Notes under the pieces: model-generated
The model's database searches: none
What the model was told of the DNA's origin: nothing
The model's input: the letters and a program-made list of their open reading frames with translations, nothing else
NCBI GenBank assembly: GCA_037954235.1
Contig: JBBMOA010000002.1
Coordinates: 13,829,509 to 13,893,508 of the forward strand
Source: Aulostomus chinensis
Lineage: Eukaryota; Chordata; Actinopteri; Syngnathiformes; Aulostomidae
DNA length: 64,000 nucleotides
Reading direction: 5' to 3'
Program-made: the position numbers and the translations under genes
Shown: piece by piece, positions 1 to 10,100 of the stretch
Numbering within the stretch: the first letter of the stretch is position 1
How the letters are laid out: the number at the start of each line of letters is the position of its first letter

Positions 1-1155
1 GCTTCTCCTCAGGTAAATGGAAGAGGAGAGCCAACGTCTTTTGTAAAACAGAAGGCAATCAGTACAAATCCTATTCACCTGTTGCACATCAGGAAAACAG
101 AGACATTAAATATCACCCCCACAAGAGGGCGACTGGATGCCAACAGAGAACCATGGAAGCCAAAGCAACTAACTGTAAGTTTATTTCATGCATTTTGCAT
201 CAAGTGTTAAAACCTGGCATTCCACACGCTCCACATGTCACTATTAGTGACTTTCAATGTGCATAAGAGCAAAGGTCTATATTTACCTGAATCATGTGAG
301 GAAATAAAGTACACAATCCTTTTGAAAGCGGCACATAACACCACGTGACTCCCCCAGGAGAGCTGGTGGAAGTGGCTGAGGAGAGGACAGTCTGGGCTTC
401 AGAAGAGGACGACGACAACGACCATAGATAGATAGACAGACAGATACATGGACATACAGACAGACACACACACACACAGACAGAAAGACAGATAGATAGA
501 TCGACTGCCAAGGTTGGCCCTTGTCAACACACTGTGCTGTGCTTCATGTCCTATCGCCCAAATAAAGACTGCAACAATACAGCTTCTTGTGGTTTCAGTG
601 TGAAACGGCCTTGACACGGAGTCGTGCCCATGACCGCATCTCCGCATGCGAGGCGTTTCTGGTCGGCTGACAGACGGACACGGGGGTCACGTTACCAGCA
701 TTGTTAGTTTTGATTGGTTAAAACCACACGCATTTTGCTTTCACGGAATGAAAAAAAGAGAAAGAAAACAAAACAGAGGGCAAAATCAAAGAACTCGGCT
801 GCTGGCTACCTGCTTTGGCACAATGCAACGTAAAATAAGTGACATGTTTAAGCGAAAATGTGACAGAGTTGAAGAAGCAAGAGAAAAGTTAGCAAAATTA
901 GACCCACAGAAGATTCAGAATCAGAGCCACTCAATGATGAGAGTGAGTTCCAGGAGAGACTGTCTCTGTGGAGTCTGCCAGTGAGAACCTACAAGAAGAA
1001 GAAATCATTGAGTGACATTGATGATCTGTTTTTTTCATGTATGCATGTCTGCCTGTTCCCTGTTGTTGGCACTGTAGTGGGCAATTACTGTAAAAAGCAG
1101 TTTTCAAAGCATTTCCAGGGGTAGTGTGGGAAGGGTTTTAAGCCAGTTTCACCCC

Positions 1156-1162
<7 letters not shown>
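1..1162. other. 5' end of window, no supported gene
   Basis: This stretch holds mixed GATA/GACA/CA simple repeats around 423-505 and otherwise unassigned sequence. An open frame at 646-984 (+) includes a short Lys/Arg/Glu-rich piece (ISDMFKRK followed by RVEEAREKLAKL). That is faintly like the N-terminus of transposon-derived zinc-finger proteins, but there is no domain, splice support or clear start. I treat it as unproven. Confidence 0.5.
423..505. repeat. GATA/GACA/CA compound microsatellite
   Basis: Tandem ATAG, ACAG and CA units, imperfect, forming a compound simple repeat. The cysteine/serine/leucine-rich open frames on the other strand here are translations of this repeat. Confidence 0.9.

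Positions 1163-1233
<71 letters not shown>
1163..1233. repeat. (AT)n microsatellite, about 70 bp
   Basis: Pure AT dinucleotide run that abuts the left end of the inverted repeat at 1234. Confidence 0.97.
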
Positions 1234-1236
<3 letters not shown>

Positions 1237-1559
1237 GCACTGCTTTTTATAGAATAACAAAGAACTGTAAATGGATGAATGAGAGCCATGGCAGAAGCAA
1301 AGAGTTTAGAATTAATAAATTCAATATTTTGAATTCATTTTAAAACTCTAGACACAAGGACATGTATTTCAAAATCCTTTAATACCTCTGTTAGTGACCA
1401 AGGGTTCATTCTCCAAAACATTTGTTTACACATAAGACACGTACACATTTTAAAATCAATGCAGAATATTTAATTTATCAATTCTTCACGCTTTGCTTCT
1501 GCAATGTTTCTCATTCATCCATTTACTGTGCTTTGTTATTCTATAAAAAGCAGTGCAAT
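1234..1559. repeat. Inverted repeat / foldback (MITE-like) element, about 326 bp
   Basis: The left arm starts ATTGCACTGCTTTTTATAG at 1234. The reverse complement of the right arm (ending at 1559) starts with the same bases. The match continues through AATAACAAAG, TAAATGGATGAATGAGA and GCAGAAGCAAAG for about 120 bp per arm, around a central spacer at roughly 1360-1440. No coding capacity is visible. This is the structure of a foldback or MITE-type non-autonomous element. The left end borders an AT run, so a target-site duplication cannot be read. The family is not recognised. Confidence 0.85.
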
Positions 1560-1729
1560 GAGGAATAAATGATATTGAATAATTGACTTGAAATTCCTTA
1601 AAAAAAAACTCTCTATAGAATTTTTTTTGTTTTTGTTTGTGTAAACTTCTGACTTGAGGAAAAACAGAATTTTCATTTAATTTCCAGATTCATATTTGTT
1701 TAAATGTATACTTCCTGCCATGTTTCTGG

Positions 1730-1870
1730 CCCCGCCCCCTGGAGGTAAGCCCCACCCAAACCACCGGATGCTGCCGGGGATTCTTGATCCCTATTGGCTA
1801 TGACATTAGTTGTTTGTTTATGAACTCAGCTGCTCTATATAAGCTCGGGAAGTGTCCTACTTCTTCGCTT
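1730..1870 (+). promoter_or_regulatory. GC-box / CCAAT / TATA promoter of the SGNH hydrolase gene
   Basis: In order on the + strand: a GC box (CCCCGCCCCC) at 1730-1739, an inverted CCAAT box (ATTGG) at 1793-1797, and TATATAA at 1836-1842. Transcription should start near 1867-1872. A non-coding first exon would then run to a strong donor (AACAAG|GTAAGT) at 1956/1957, and the next acceptor is at 3306/3307, directly before the ATG. The spacing of the elements is that of a classical Pol II promoter. The start site itself is inferred. Confidence 0.7.
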
Positions 1871-2075
1871 CAACCTTGGTTGAACACTATTGAGAGAGAC
1901 AGAGACATTCTTTGCTATTTCTTCCTCTCTTCATCACCAAACCCAATCTGAACAAGGTAAGTGGTGAACAAATTGAGAAGCTTGTGCGAATCTTGTATCT
2001 CATCCAATATGTAGAGCTCCCTAATTGTTTGTATGAAGAATTGTTAGCATAATGAAGCCATTTAAAGTATTTTTG

Positions 2076-2080
<5 letters not shown>

Positions 2081-2112
<32 letters not shown>
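2081..2112. repeat. (AT)n microsatellite in intron 1 of the SGNH gene
   Basis: An AT dinucleotide run of about 30 bp inside the 5'-UTR intron (1957-3306). The rest of that 1.35-kb intron shows nothing recognisable. Confidence 0.95.
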
Positions 2113-2114
<2 letters not shown>

Positions 2115-3306
2115 CTCTTTCCTACCAGCAAACAAGGAGACCTTACCCAGAGACACCTGCTAAAGTCTATTAGCTGTCAGTTAGCTTAGCACTGTGAATG
2201 CCAGTCCTGAGTGTTGTCGCGCCTTTAACAACAGTCGAAAAACAGCTTCTTCTTAAACGATTTTTTCTTGCATTTATTAGGATTCAATTTCAGCACAGTG
2301 TTCATGCAATTTATAATCAGACACAATGAGAGCTATTTTACTGTGTGATTGACCGAGCACCTTCAAACTAAAAAAGCGCCCAGTAAAGCAAAACTTTAAT
2401 CCATTTCAAGAGGCTGAAAAGATGTAAGAAATGTATATATTCCAACTCTTATCCAACAACAGAGGCACCGACTGGTTTTGGAACAACTTTACATCAACCA
2501 TTGTGCTAACTCCAGCGCTAACGCTAACCTGTGCTAAGCTAACTAGCTAGTCTCTGCAGTTAAGCTTCCTACAGCGCACATGGAGGGAGAAGCGCTTCTC
2601 TCTTGTTGGCTGGCAGCGGGAGGACAGATGTTAACTTCTGTAGAGTTAAATAATGGACAACATTGCTTGACTTCGTCTATCAACGGAGTCAATAACAGAG
2701 AAGAATGTATCTAGACCGCATATATTCATGCAAGTTAATGCTGGTTGGGGTTTGTTCTGACTTTGGTGAGTGTGTTTGTTCTTCAATGTACCCCAGTGTT
2801 TGAAGTTGTTATTATTTCATGAATACAAAGTTAATTCACCAAAATGTACAAGCATGTTGTGCCAGCAGGATGTTGTTTTTAAACCCTTCTAAATGCTATG
2901 AAATCCTACTTGGTCTCAGTAGATTACCAGGCCTACATTGCGTTGCCTTTTCGATGATGTGACACTTTTTTTTTGACCGTTGATTTGCTGATGTGTGGCT
3001 CCTGGTGAAACTCTGCAGATTTCCTTCAATCAACCATCTGTAATCACGGATGTTTTTTGCACAGACATGCAGGAGCGTGACTTGTTGATAGCGTGTAGTA
3101 ATTTGTGAATGAAGCAGCACTACAGGCGTGATCATGAAGCATTTCAGAAGGAATGCTATTAAAATGCAGGTTCATGAATATTGATTTGATTGAGGTGATT
3201 GTAACGTAGATTCTTGTGGCTACTTGGTTTGGACCAAGTATGTAAATGCATCAACAAGTTTTATATGGTTGCTTGAGTTATTTCATGTCTGGGCTTCTTC
3301 TTCTAG

Positions 3307-4893
3307 ATGCCTCGTGGCCGTGGCCATCGCTCTCGGGCTACAACCTGGTCAACTGTGACCTGGGAGCCACAGGAGCCTCGCTTCCACCATGATGCACGTA
3401 TGTACCAGCGACTCAGTGTAACACTGCTTTTATTTAAGGTGCCTGTTATACTCCCTGTTTGTAGAAGCCCTGGTTTACCAAGAATGTCTACGAGTTAAAT
3501 TTGTGTGTTTCCACTCGTTCATGATAGGCTACGGTACTGGCTACCGGCACGCTGTCCAGAAATGGCCAGTTTCAGAGCTGACTGGAAAAAGCCACAAGCT
3601 GATCCTTCCAGTGGAGTCTCCACACCAGAAGGTAGAAGTGATGTGGAATTGAAATGAAATCAGTCCAAGTCAACATGATTTTGTATTTATTTATCCAAGC
3701 AACTGGTTGTTTTGTTTCAGTTTGGACTGATCGTTGGAGACTCCCACCTGCGAGGAGTCGTGGATGGTTTTGTTAGGATGCCTGAGGGAAGACTGGCCTT
3801 CGGTGTGATGTCAACACCAGGGGCCAGCGCCACTGAGCTGAGGACTGAGGTCCTCCACGCTGTGGTGCCCCGTTCACCCGAGGTCGTCTGCCTCCTGGCT
3901 CCTAGCAACAATTTGACGAGGAGCAGGACCATCAGCCAGGCAGGAGCAGACTTCGGCTTGCTCCTGACCTCCGTCTGCAGGCGCTGGAGGAATGTACGTA
4001 GATGGTTTTAATGTTTGTTTGTTTTTAGTAATTTACTATAGGGTTAAATGTGGTTGGTTGTACACACTTTTAGACATGCATAGATAATATTTAAATGCGT
4101 ACGATTAGCAGTTTGATTTCATCTGTTTGTTTCAGGTCTTTGTTCTTGACTTCCCTCCACGTCTCAACATTGACGTGGCTCACCAGGAAGCTCTGCGCCA
4201 GGAGTTTCAGCACGTGGCTGCACGAATGGGTGAGTACGTTTGTAAACTGCTACTTTTTTTTATTTGTAATTTTTCTTGGTGGAGGGATTTGGGTTCTTTG
4301 TGTCTGATTAGTGGAACTGAATCATGTGTTTCTGTGCTGTTACTTTTCTGTATCAATAGGAAGTCTTTGTTCATTGTTGCAGGTGACAGTTGATGTGTTT
4401 ATCCAAAAACACCTGCACGTATCTAGAAAATCAAATTTACTGGTTGTTGATAATTTACTGCCTTTTGCTGGTTACAGTTTGTGAAAGTTACATTTACATA
4501 GTTACATTGATTTTTGAACCATCTATCAAAAAAAACAGCATCAGCTTTTGCAGAACCAAAAGTGTCTGTATGATCTGTCCAGGCATTTTAATAATTCGTG
4601 ATTGTGATGTTTATTTAAGGTGTGAAGTACGTGCCTGTTGCTGAGCACTTCCCCCTGCAACGCCGTGAGCTGTGGTGCAGAGATGGCGTAAGTAAACCCG
4701 ATGTGGTGATGGCAGCAGGAAATGTGTGACATGCATCTCTTTGTAGTTGACAGTAAAAGTTCATGTTTTCAAAGTCAAGTGTTGATTTAGTCCATGAACG
4801 TTGAATGTGTTTGTGAAGGTTCACCTGAGTGACAGCGATGGGATGAAGATCCTGATGAAGCTGCTGGTCTCAGCTGCTCACCGGCAGCTGTAG
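3307..4893 (+). CDS. SGNH/GDSL-type hydrolase-like protein, 234 aa, six coding exons
   Basis: Coding exons are 3307-3397, 3528-3631, 3721-3993, 4136-4229, 4620-4687 and 4819-4893. All introns are GT-AG and the phases agree (705 nt in total). The ATG follows the acceptor immediately, so the first exon is 5'UTR. The basic N-terminus ([10 protein letters not shown]) leads into a single domain. It has block-I GDSHLRG (nucleophile Ser near residue 71), a LAPSNN loop, a hydrophobic strand [10 protein letters not shown], and near the C-terminus DGVHLSD, carrying the Asp/His pair of SGNH esterases. There is no signal peptide or membrane segment, so it is probably intracellular. The known family reaction is ester hydrolysis by a Ser-His-Asp triad; the substrate is unknown. 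I believe similar proteins occur as uncharacterised multicopy genes in fish, but cannot verify it here. A further spliced open frame in another phase follows (see 4858-5339). Confidence 0.85.
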
Positions 4894-5339
4894 ACATCAA
4901 CCCAGCAGGATCCAGTCCCTCACAGACCCAGAGGTGATGGGTACAGCCCACCTCTGGGTGGAGAGAGGCGCACAGGAGGAGGCAGACTGGGACGGGACAC
5001 GGAGAGTCCACGACCTCAGAGACCCAGAGGTCACCGGTGTTGGTGTGACTGATGACGGGGACAGAGGAAGTCGGGACAGAGGACCTCCAGGTAGGAACTC
5101 CTAACTAAAGTGTGGATTTGATCGATGGACGGAGTGTTGGTTGTTTCGAATGATGTTTTTAATGAGACGAGGATGCTGGATGATGAGGGAATAAACTCAA
5201 CCCTGTATTGTCTTTCTCCTCCCTAGTCAAGTGTGAGAGCCCCCCCCACCTCCTCATCCCTCTCTTCTCCTCGGGTGGCAGCAAGATCTTGCGCAGGGGT
5301 GTGGTCAGGCAACGTCAGGGTCCTTCTGCCGATCCTTGA
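4858..5339 (+). other. Second, +1-frame open reading frame spanning a 3' intron of the SGNH gene
   Basis: Past the hydrolase stop at 4891-4893 the +1 frame is open from about 4858 to a donor at 5090/5091 (CCTCCAG|GTAGGA). It stays in frame across a 136-nt intron ending CCCTAG at 5226, and continues to a TGA at 5337-5339. The conceptual product is about 115 residues. It is acidic and proline/glycine-rich and carries an imperfect internal repeat (LTDPEVMG, later LRDPEVTG). There is no good start codon apart from an ATG near 4936. It may be a former C-terminal extension cut off by a frameshift, an alternative-splice product, or chance in a spliced 3'UTR. Another donor-like site follows at about 5429/5430. 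Confidence 0.4.
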
Positions 5340-5429
5340 CCCTGTTAACTCATGAGACCGATGCAAAGAGACCAAGGTAGACCAGCCTTTATATCTGGGT
5401 GGAGCCTTGGTGGAGCAGGTCTCTTCAGG

Positions 5430-7191
5430 TAAGTAATGTTTAGCATGTTACTATGGCAACAAGCTAAATACACACATACATATAACATGGCAACATTTTA
5501 GAAAATACACTTTATGGCCCTTCATCAAAAGAGCAGGACAACAAGACAGACACATTTGTGTCCTGCATTAGAGACCAGCCCACTGCTAGTTAGCTTAGCA
5601 CAATCAGTAGCAGATAGTGATAAATAAAACCTTTTTGACTTTTATTTTATCTTTTTATATGAAACCAGAAATGTTTTAAACACATTAAACCTACAATAAC
5701 TTAGTCCTCTAAAATCTTCTCCTTTAGCACTCCAGGGGTTCTTTTTTCCTTCATTGCAACAGCATATTTACATCCATTTTAATGACATTCAACAACACAC
5801 ACCATTCGATGTAGCTTTTACCCACTCATGAGTTCCTCTTATACCATAATAGACATTTGCATATGAACATCAAATGCTGTTGCTAATGAAGGTTTTCTTT
5901 CCCCAAATGTCATAAAAAAAGCAAAAGACACTGGTAGAGGTACTTCCATACAACTGGAATGGGGTTCAACTCCCTGCGGTGTCCATGCTTTCAAATATGA
6001 CATTATTTACTCCATGCAGTTGTAAGATTTTTATAAGCAGTCATGTATTTTTCATGTAACTTTAGAAATATGCCCATCTTCTATAATTTTATGATGCAAA
6101 TACCTTCTGAAGCTTGGATTGCTTGGGTCTGTTGGGTTCATATGTTTTTTATTTCTTGTCATCAACAAATGCTTTGTTTGGGATTTTTCTGGTACCAAAT
6201 CACCGCGCCCAGTCAAGGAATTAGTTTCAGCTAAGTGCCTGATTGTGAAGTTAAAATATTATTATTATTATTATTATTATTAGAGGGTTAGCATACGCAT
6301 GGACGAAAAGTTACCTAAGAAATATGCAATCCCATCCCCATCCATCCTCTTCTGCTTATCCCTGTTAAGGGTAGCGCGGGGCTGGATCCTATCCCAGTGG
6401 CTTTCGGGTGACAGGTGGGGTTCACCCTGGACGGGTCGCCAGCCAATTGCAGGTCTGTTCTGTTTTTAGTCATTTATTTTACTGGTCTCATTAAGGGCCA
6501 TCAAGTAAGTGGTTATTTTTAAACTGGTTTCTGCTGTGAGTGCAGCTGCTTTAGGACTGAACTGAATTTGGTTTATTGCAGGTTTGTGTATCTTTTATGG
6601 TTCTTCCTGTTACTGTGAGTGAGTTTGAATTCACTGCTTAGATTCAGCTCTTTACTGAGAGTTTAAAAAAGCCAGTAAATAATCAGCTTTTCTTGTAATA
6701 TTCTAAGCTGCATTTTGCAGCCTTGCTGAGTTTCTGCATTTTTGTTCAGGGGGATTGCCCCTGCAACCCATGCTTGAAGGAAAAAACTAGCAAATCTAGC
6801 AAACTTAAAAAAAACAAAAAACAAAAAAACCTTGACAGTAAAATGTGCAGAACTCAATCATATTCAAAACAACTGAACAGAACTTGAGTGTGTCAGGTGA
6901 ACGGCAATTTTATTGACTGAAAAATCCACTTGTGCATGTTTTTTTTTAAACAAAAATATTGTAACAAAAGAAAAAAAGACCGACTTTTGAACTCTGTTCA
7001 TAACAGCTTGTGAGCTGTCTCGATATTTCATGAACCCAGGACTTTAACGGTTAATGTCAATAAAGGGTAAAAGCAGGGAAATTAATATAAAAGACATTAT
7101 CATTTGCATTTGTCTTTATCAAATAAATATATGATGAATACTTTGCAAATAAATAGGGACTGCCAGGGCACCGATCATGGTGCTCTCCAGC
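5430..7191. other. Intergenic, no gene seen
   Basis: AT-rich sequence between the SGNH gene and the 3' end of the Sushi/EGF gene. It contains an AATAAA near 5625 usable by the SGNH transcript, an (ATT)n run at 6257-6283, a copy of a dispersed repeat at 6335-6452, and a TTTATT near 6911 that is an AATAAA on the minus strand and may end the Sushi/EGF transcript. No open frame with domain content was found. Confidence 0.6.
6335..6452 (+). repeat. Dispersed repeat copy A
   Basis: The signature is a CCATCC run, CTGCTTATC, TGTTAAGGGT, CTGGATCCTATCCCAG, then GGTTCACCCTGGACGGGTCGC and CCAG. Two more copies lie at 19899-19998 and 31331-31458, all in the same orientation with similar length. I recognise it as an abundant teleost interspersed repeat but cannot assign a family name. 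Confidence 0.75.
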
Positions 7192-10100
7192 TCAGCCAGC
7201 AGGGTTAGCTGTCGGTATCCTTGGCACACATTTCTTCCAGCTGTACGGAGAGAGCCGATGGGAGGCTGGACAGGCACATTTATGTCTGCCTCTTTGGTTC
7301 ACACACAGGTGGGAGCAGCCGCCATTCTTCTGACTGCACTCATTAATGTCTGGAGGAGAGGGAGGCAAGTCAGGAGCTCTTTATAAACACAGAATTACAA
7401 TGTCTGGTGTGTCCCAATCTCTGTGTCTGCAAATGGGCATGCTACCATCTGGTTCACCTTAGGCCACTAACAAGTGCTTGGAGACCCTATCAAAATAAGA
7501 GCTTTGGAATTTACCAAAACGTAACACGAAATATTTTATGCAGTCTATGGAATTAACAACAACAACAAAAAAAACCCTACATTCACTAAGGGGTGCTAAT
7601 ATGCAAGACATGTTCATTCAGTGTTGATTGGGATGGCAAGTTCCCAAACTTTTTGACAAACCCTGAGAATGCAGCTCATAGTAGACAACATGCTGTTGCA
7701 CGTGTGTGTCAGTGTACGCACGGACCTTTGCAGCGTCGAGCATCTCTCTGAAGAGTGTATCCTCTGGGGCAGATACAACGATGAGAGCCTGGAAGGTTGA
7801 CACACTGCCAGTCACACTTCTCTTCCTTGCACTCATCTATATCTGTGTGGTCACAATCAGACAGCTGATTAATAAATCATAATAATATATTTCAATAAGA
7901 GACAGAGGTTTAAGCCCCTGTTTAGAAAACTGATTTAACAGATTGAAATGTGGTCCTACCAACACACTCCTCTATAGGAGTTTGTGACACAGATTTCTCA
8001 GCCATTGGCGTTGTGGATTGCTTCCTGTATCCAGGGGGACACTCGTCCATGCAGCTGTGTCCATCTCCAGCTAAGATGTGGCCGTATGTGCAGGAGCATC
8101 TGTAGGATCCTGGTGTGTTGTGGCACTGCTCCATACACGGCCCAGACCCCTGATTGACAGCACACTCGTCTATATCTGAAGGAGAAAGACATTCAGGAGG
8201 AAACGAAACTAAGCTGACACCATGTTTGGATATTTGTAAATATGCTGTAATTTATGGCAATGACGTTGTCAAAAGTGCTAATGCACTCTGACAAAGTTGC
8301 TCAAATAGAATCAAACGTTTTTTATAGTGTTGAGGAGTGTTGCTGTACGAAAAATGTTTAAAAAAATGATTCAAAATTGCATTTCTATTGATGCACATTG
8401 ACCCACAACAAGTTGTGTTTGCTCATGCAGATCTTCAGATATTTTAAGCAACTGTTGTTTCACATTTTGAGTGAAGGGAGGCTTTATAAATGTCCTATTT
8501 AGGGACTGAGGGTCCTCTGACCTTTGCAGTGGTTTCCTCTGTCTTCTCCTGTCTGAATGCTGTAGCCAGCAGGACACTGACAGTGGAAGCTCCCAGGAGT
8601 GTTAACACAGCTGAACACACAACCTGTTACAACTGCAGGGCGCACACACTCATCCACATCTGGAAGGATGTAGAGAAGTAATATGGAGAGACATTTTGGG
8701 AGGAAGGGTGGATGAAATAAACACGTGTATACACACAGTCACACACCAGTACAGGAGGTCTGGTCATGAGCTGGCTCATAGCCCACGTCACAGATGCACT
8801 TGAAGGAGCCAAACGTGTTGATACATCTCTGCTGACACCGATGTTGTCCCTCGGCACACTCGTCTATATCTGCAAACATACATAAACGGCACAGCATGAC
8901 AGTCTTACACTGATTTGGATGATTTCAATTAATATCACACACTTATGTGCAAAAAATGTGCATTCGAGGCTGCACTATGATGAAAGAAAAGAGCAGATGA
9001 AAGGTGCTCGTCTCTCTCATGTCGCTGCAGTTTGAAACCTCACTGATGTGTCTGTTAGCCGTTTTTTTTCCCCTGTAAAGTGCCAGCCAGTTCTTCCAAC
9101 ACAGGAGGACAAACATACAGGAAGGACAAAATAACCCTAACACCCCTCCATGTTCTCACACGACCCCATACTGAAGATAGGAATGCCAGATTGCAGGCCT
9201 TATTTCAGCCCAGTGGAATTTGCAGGCTAAAAGTGAACTATAATCAGTCAAAACCCCTCACCTGACAGGACAGGACAATCTGTCAAAAATAATGTCAACA
9301 CCATCTACTGACGGCTCTCACAAATGACAGGCTATCTGTGAGCAGGCACACAGACCTTCTTCTTTAACCCGGTAAATGCAGCCTTCTAGCATGTAGCTGT
9401 AATTTCACGGCTCACTTGTGCTCATCCGTGAAACATCAAACACATGAAACATGTGGAGGAGATTCCCCGGTGTGCTGTGACACGCTGCGGTCTGTGCACG
9501 CTGTGTTGTCGCTAGAGTTGGGGCATCCACAGACTAATGGTGCAGTACATTGTCAACAGCTTTAAAAGGAAAAACATGAATGTTCTGACCTCGACATGTT
9601 CGCCCATCATCCAGCAGAGTGAACCCAGGTCTGCAGTGGCACCAGGTCCTGCTCCGCGTCTGGTTGTAGAGCTGGTGGTGAGAGCAGAGCTGGGAACAGC
9701 CTCCATTGTCCACTGAACAGGGTGTCACCTCTATAAACAAGACGTTTGAGGATGTTAAAAAAAAAAGCTCAAATGAGAGGTTATAAAGTGTTATAACAAT
9801 GATACAATCATATTCAGTAGAGGCAATAACAGCACTGACAGTGATGTGTTTAAGTCAGTTAAACTCTGAATAGAAATTTAGCTATTAAAAGGTATGTCAA
9901 GGACAGGAAGGATGAAGGTAAAGTAATGCAAGTAACACCACATAAGAGAGATGTACTGATGCAAGTCAAACCATAAAGACATGGTTAAAGTATGAGAAGC
10001 AAAAGAATCCATAGAATAAAAAAACAAAATGAATAAAATAAAAAAAAAAAATTTAAATCTGTAAGTCATATGATGGCTTCTGCTTTTTAAAACGTTAATG

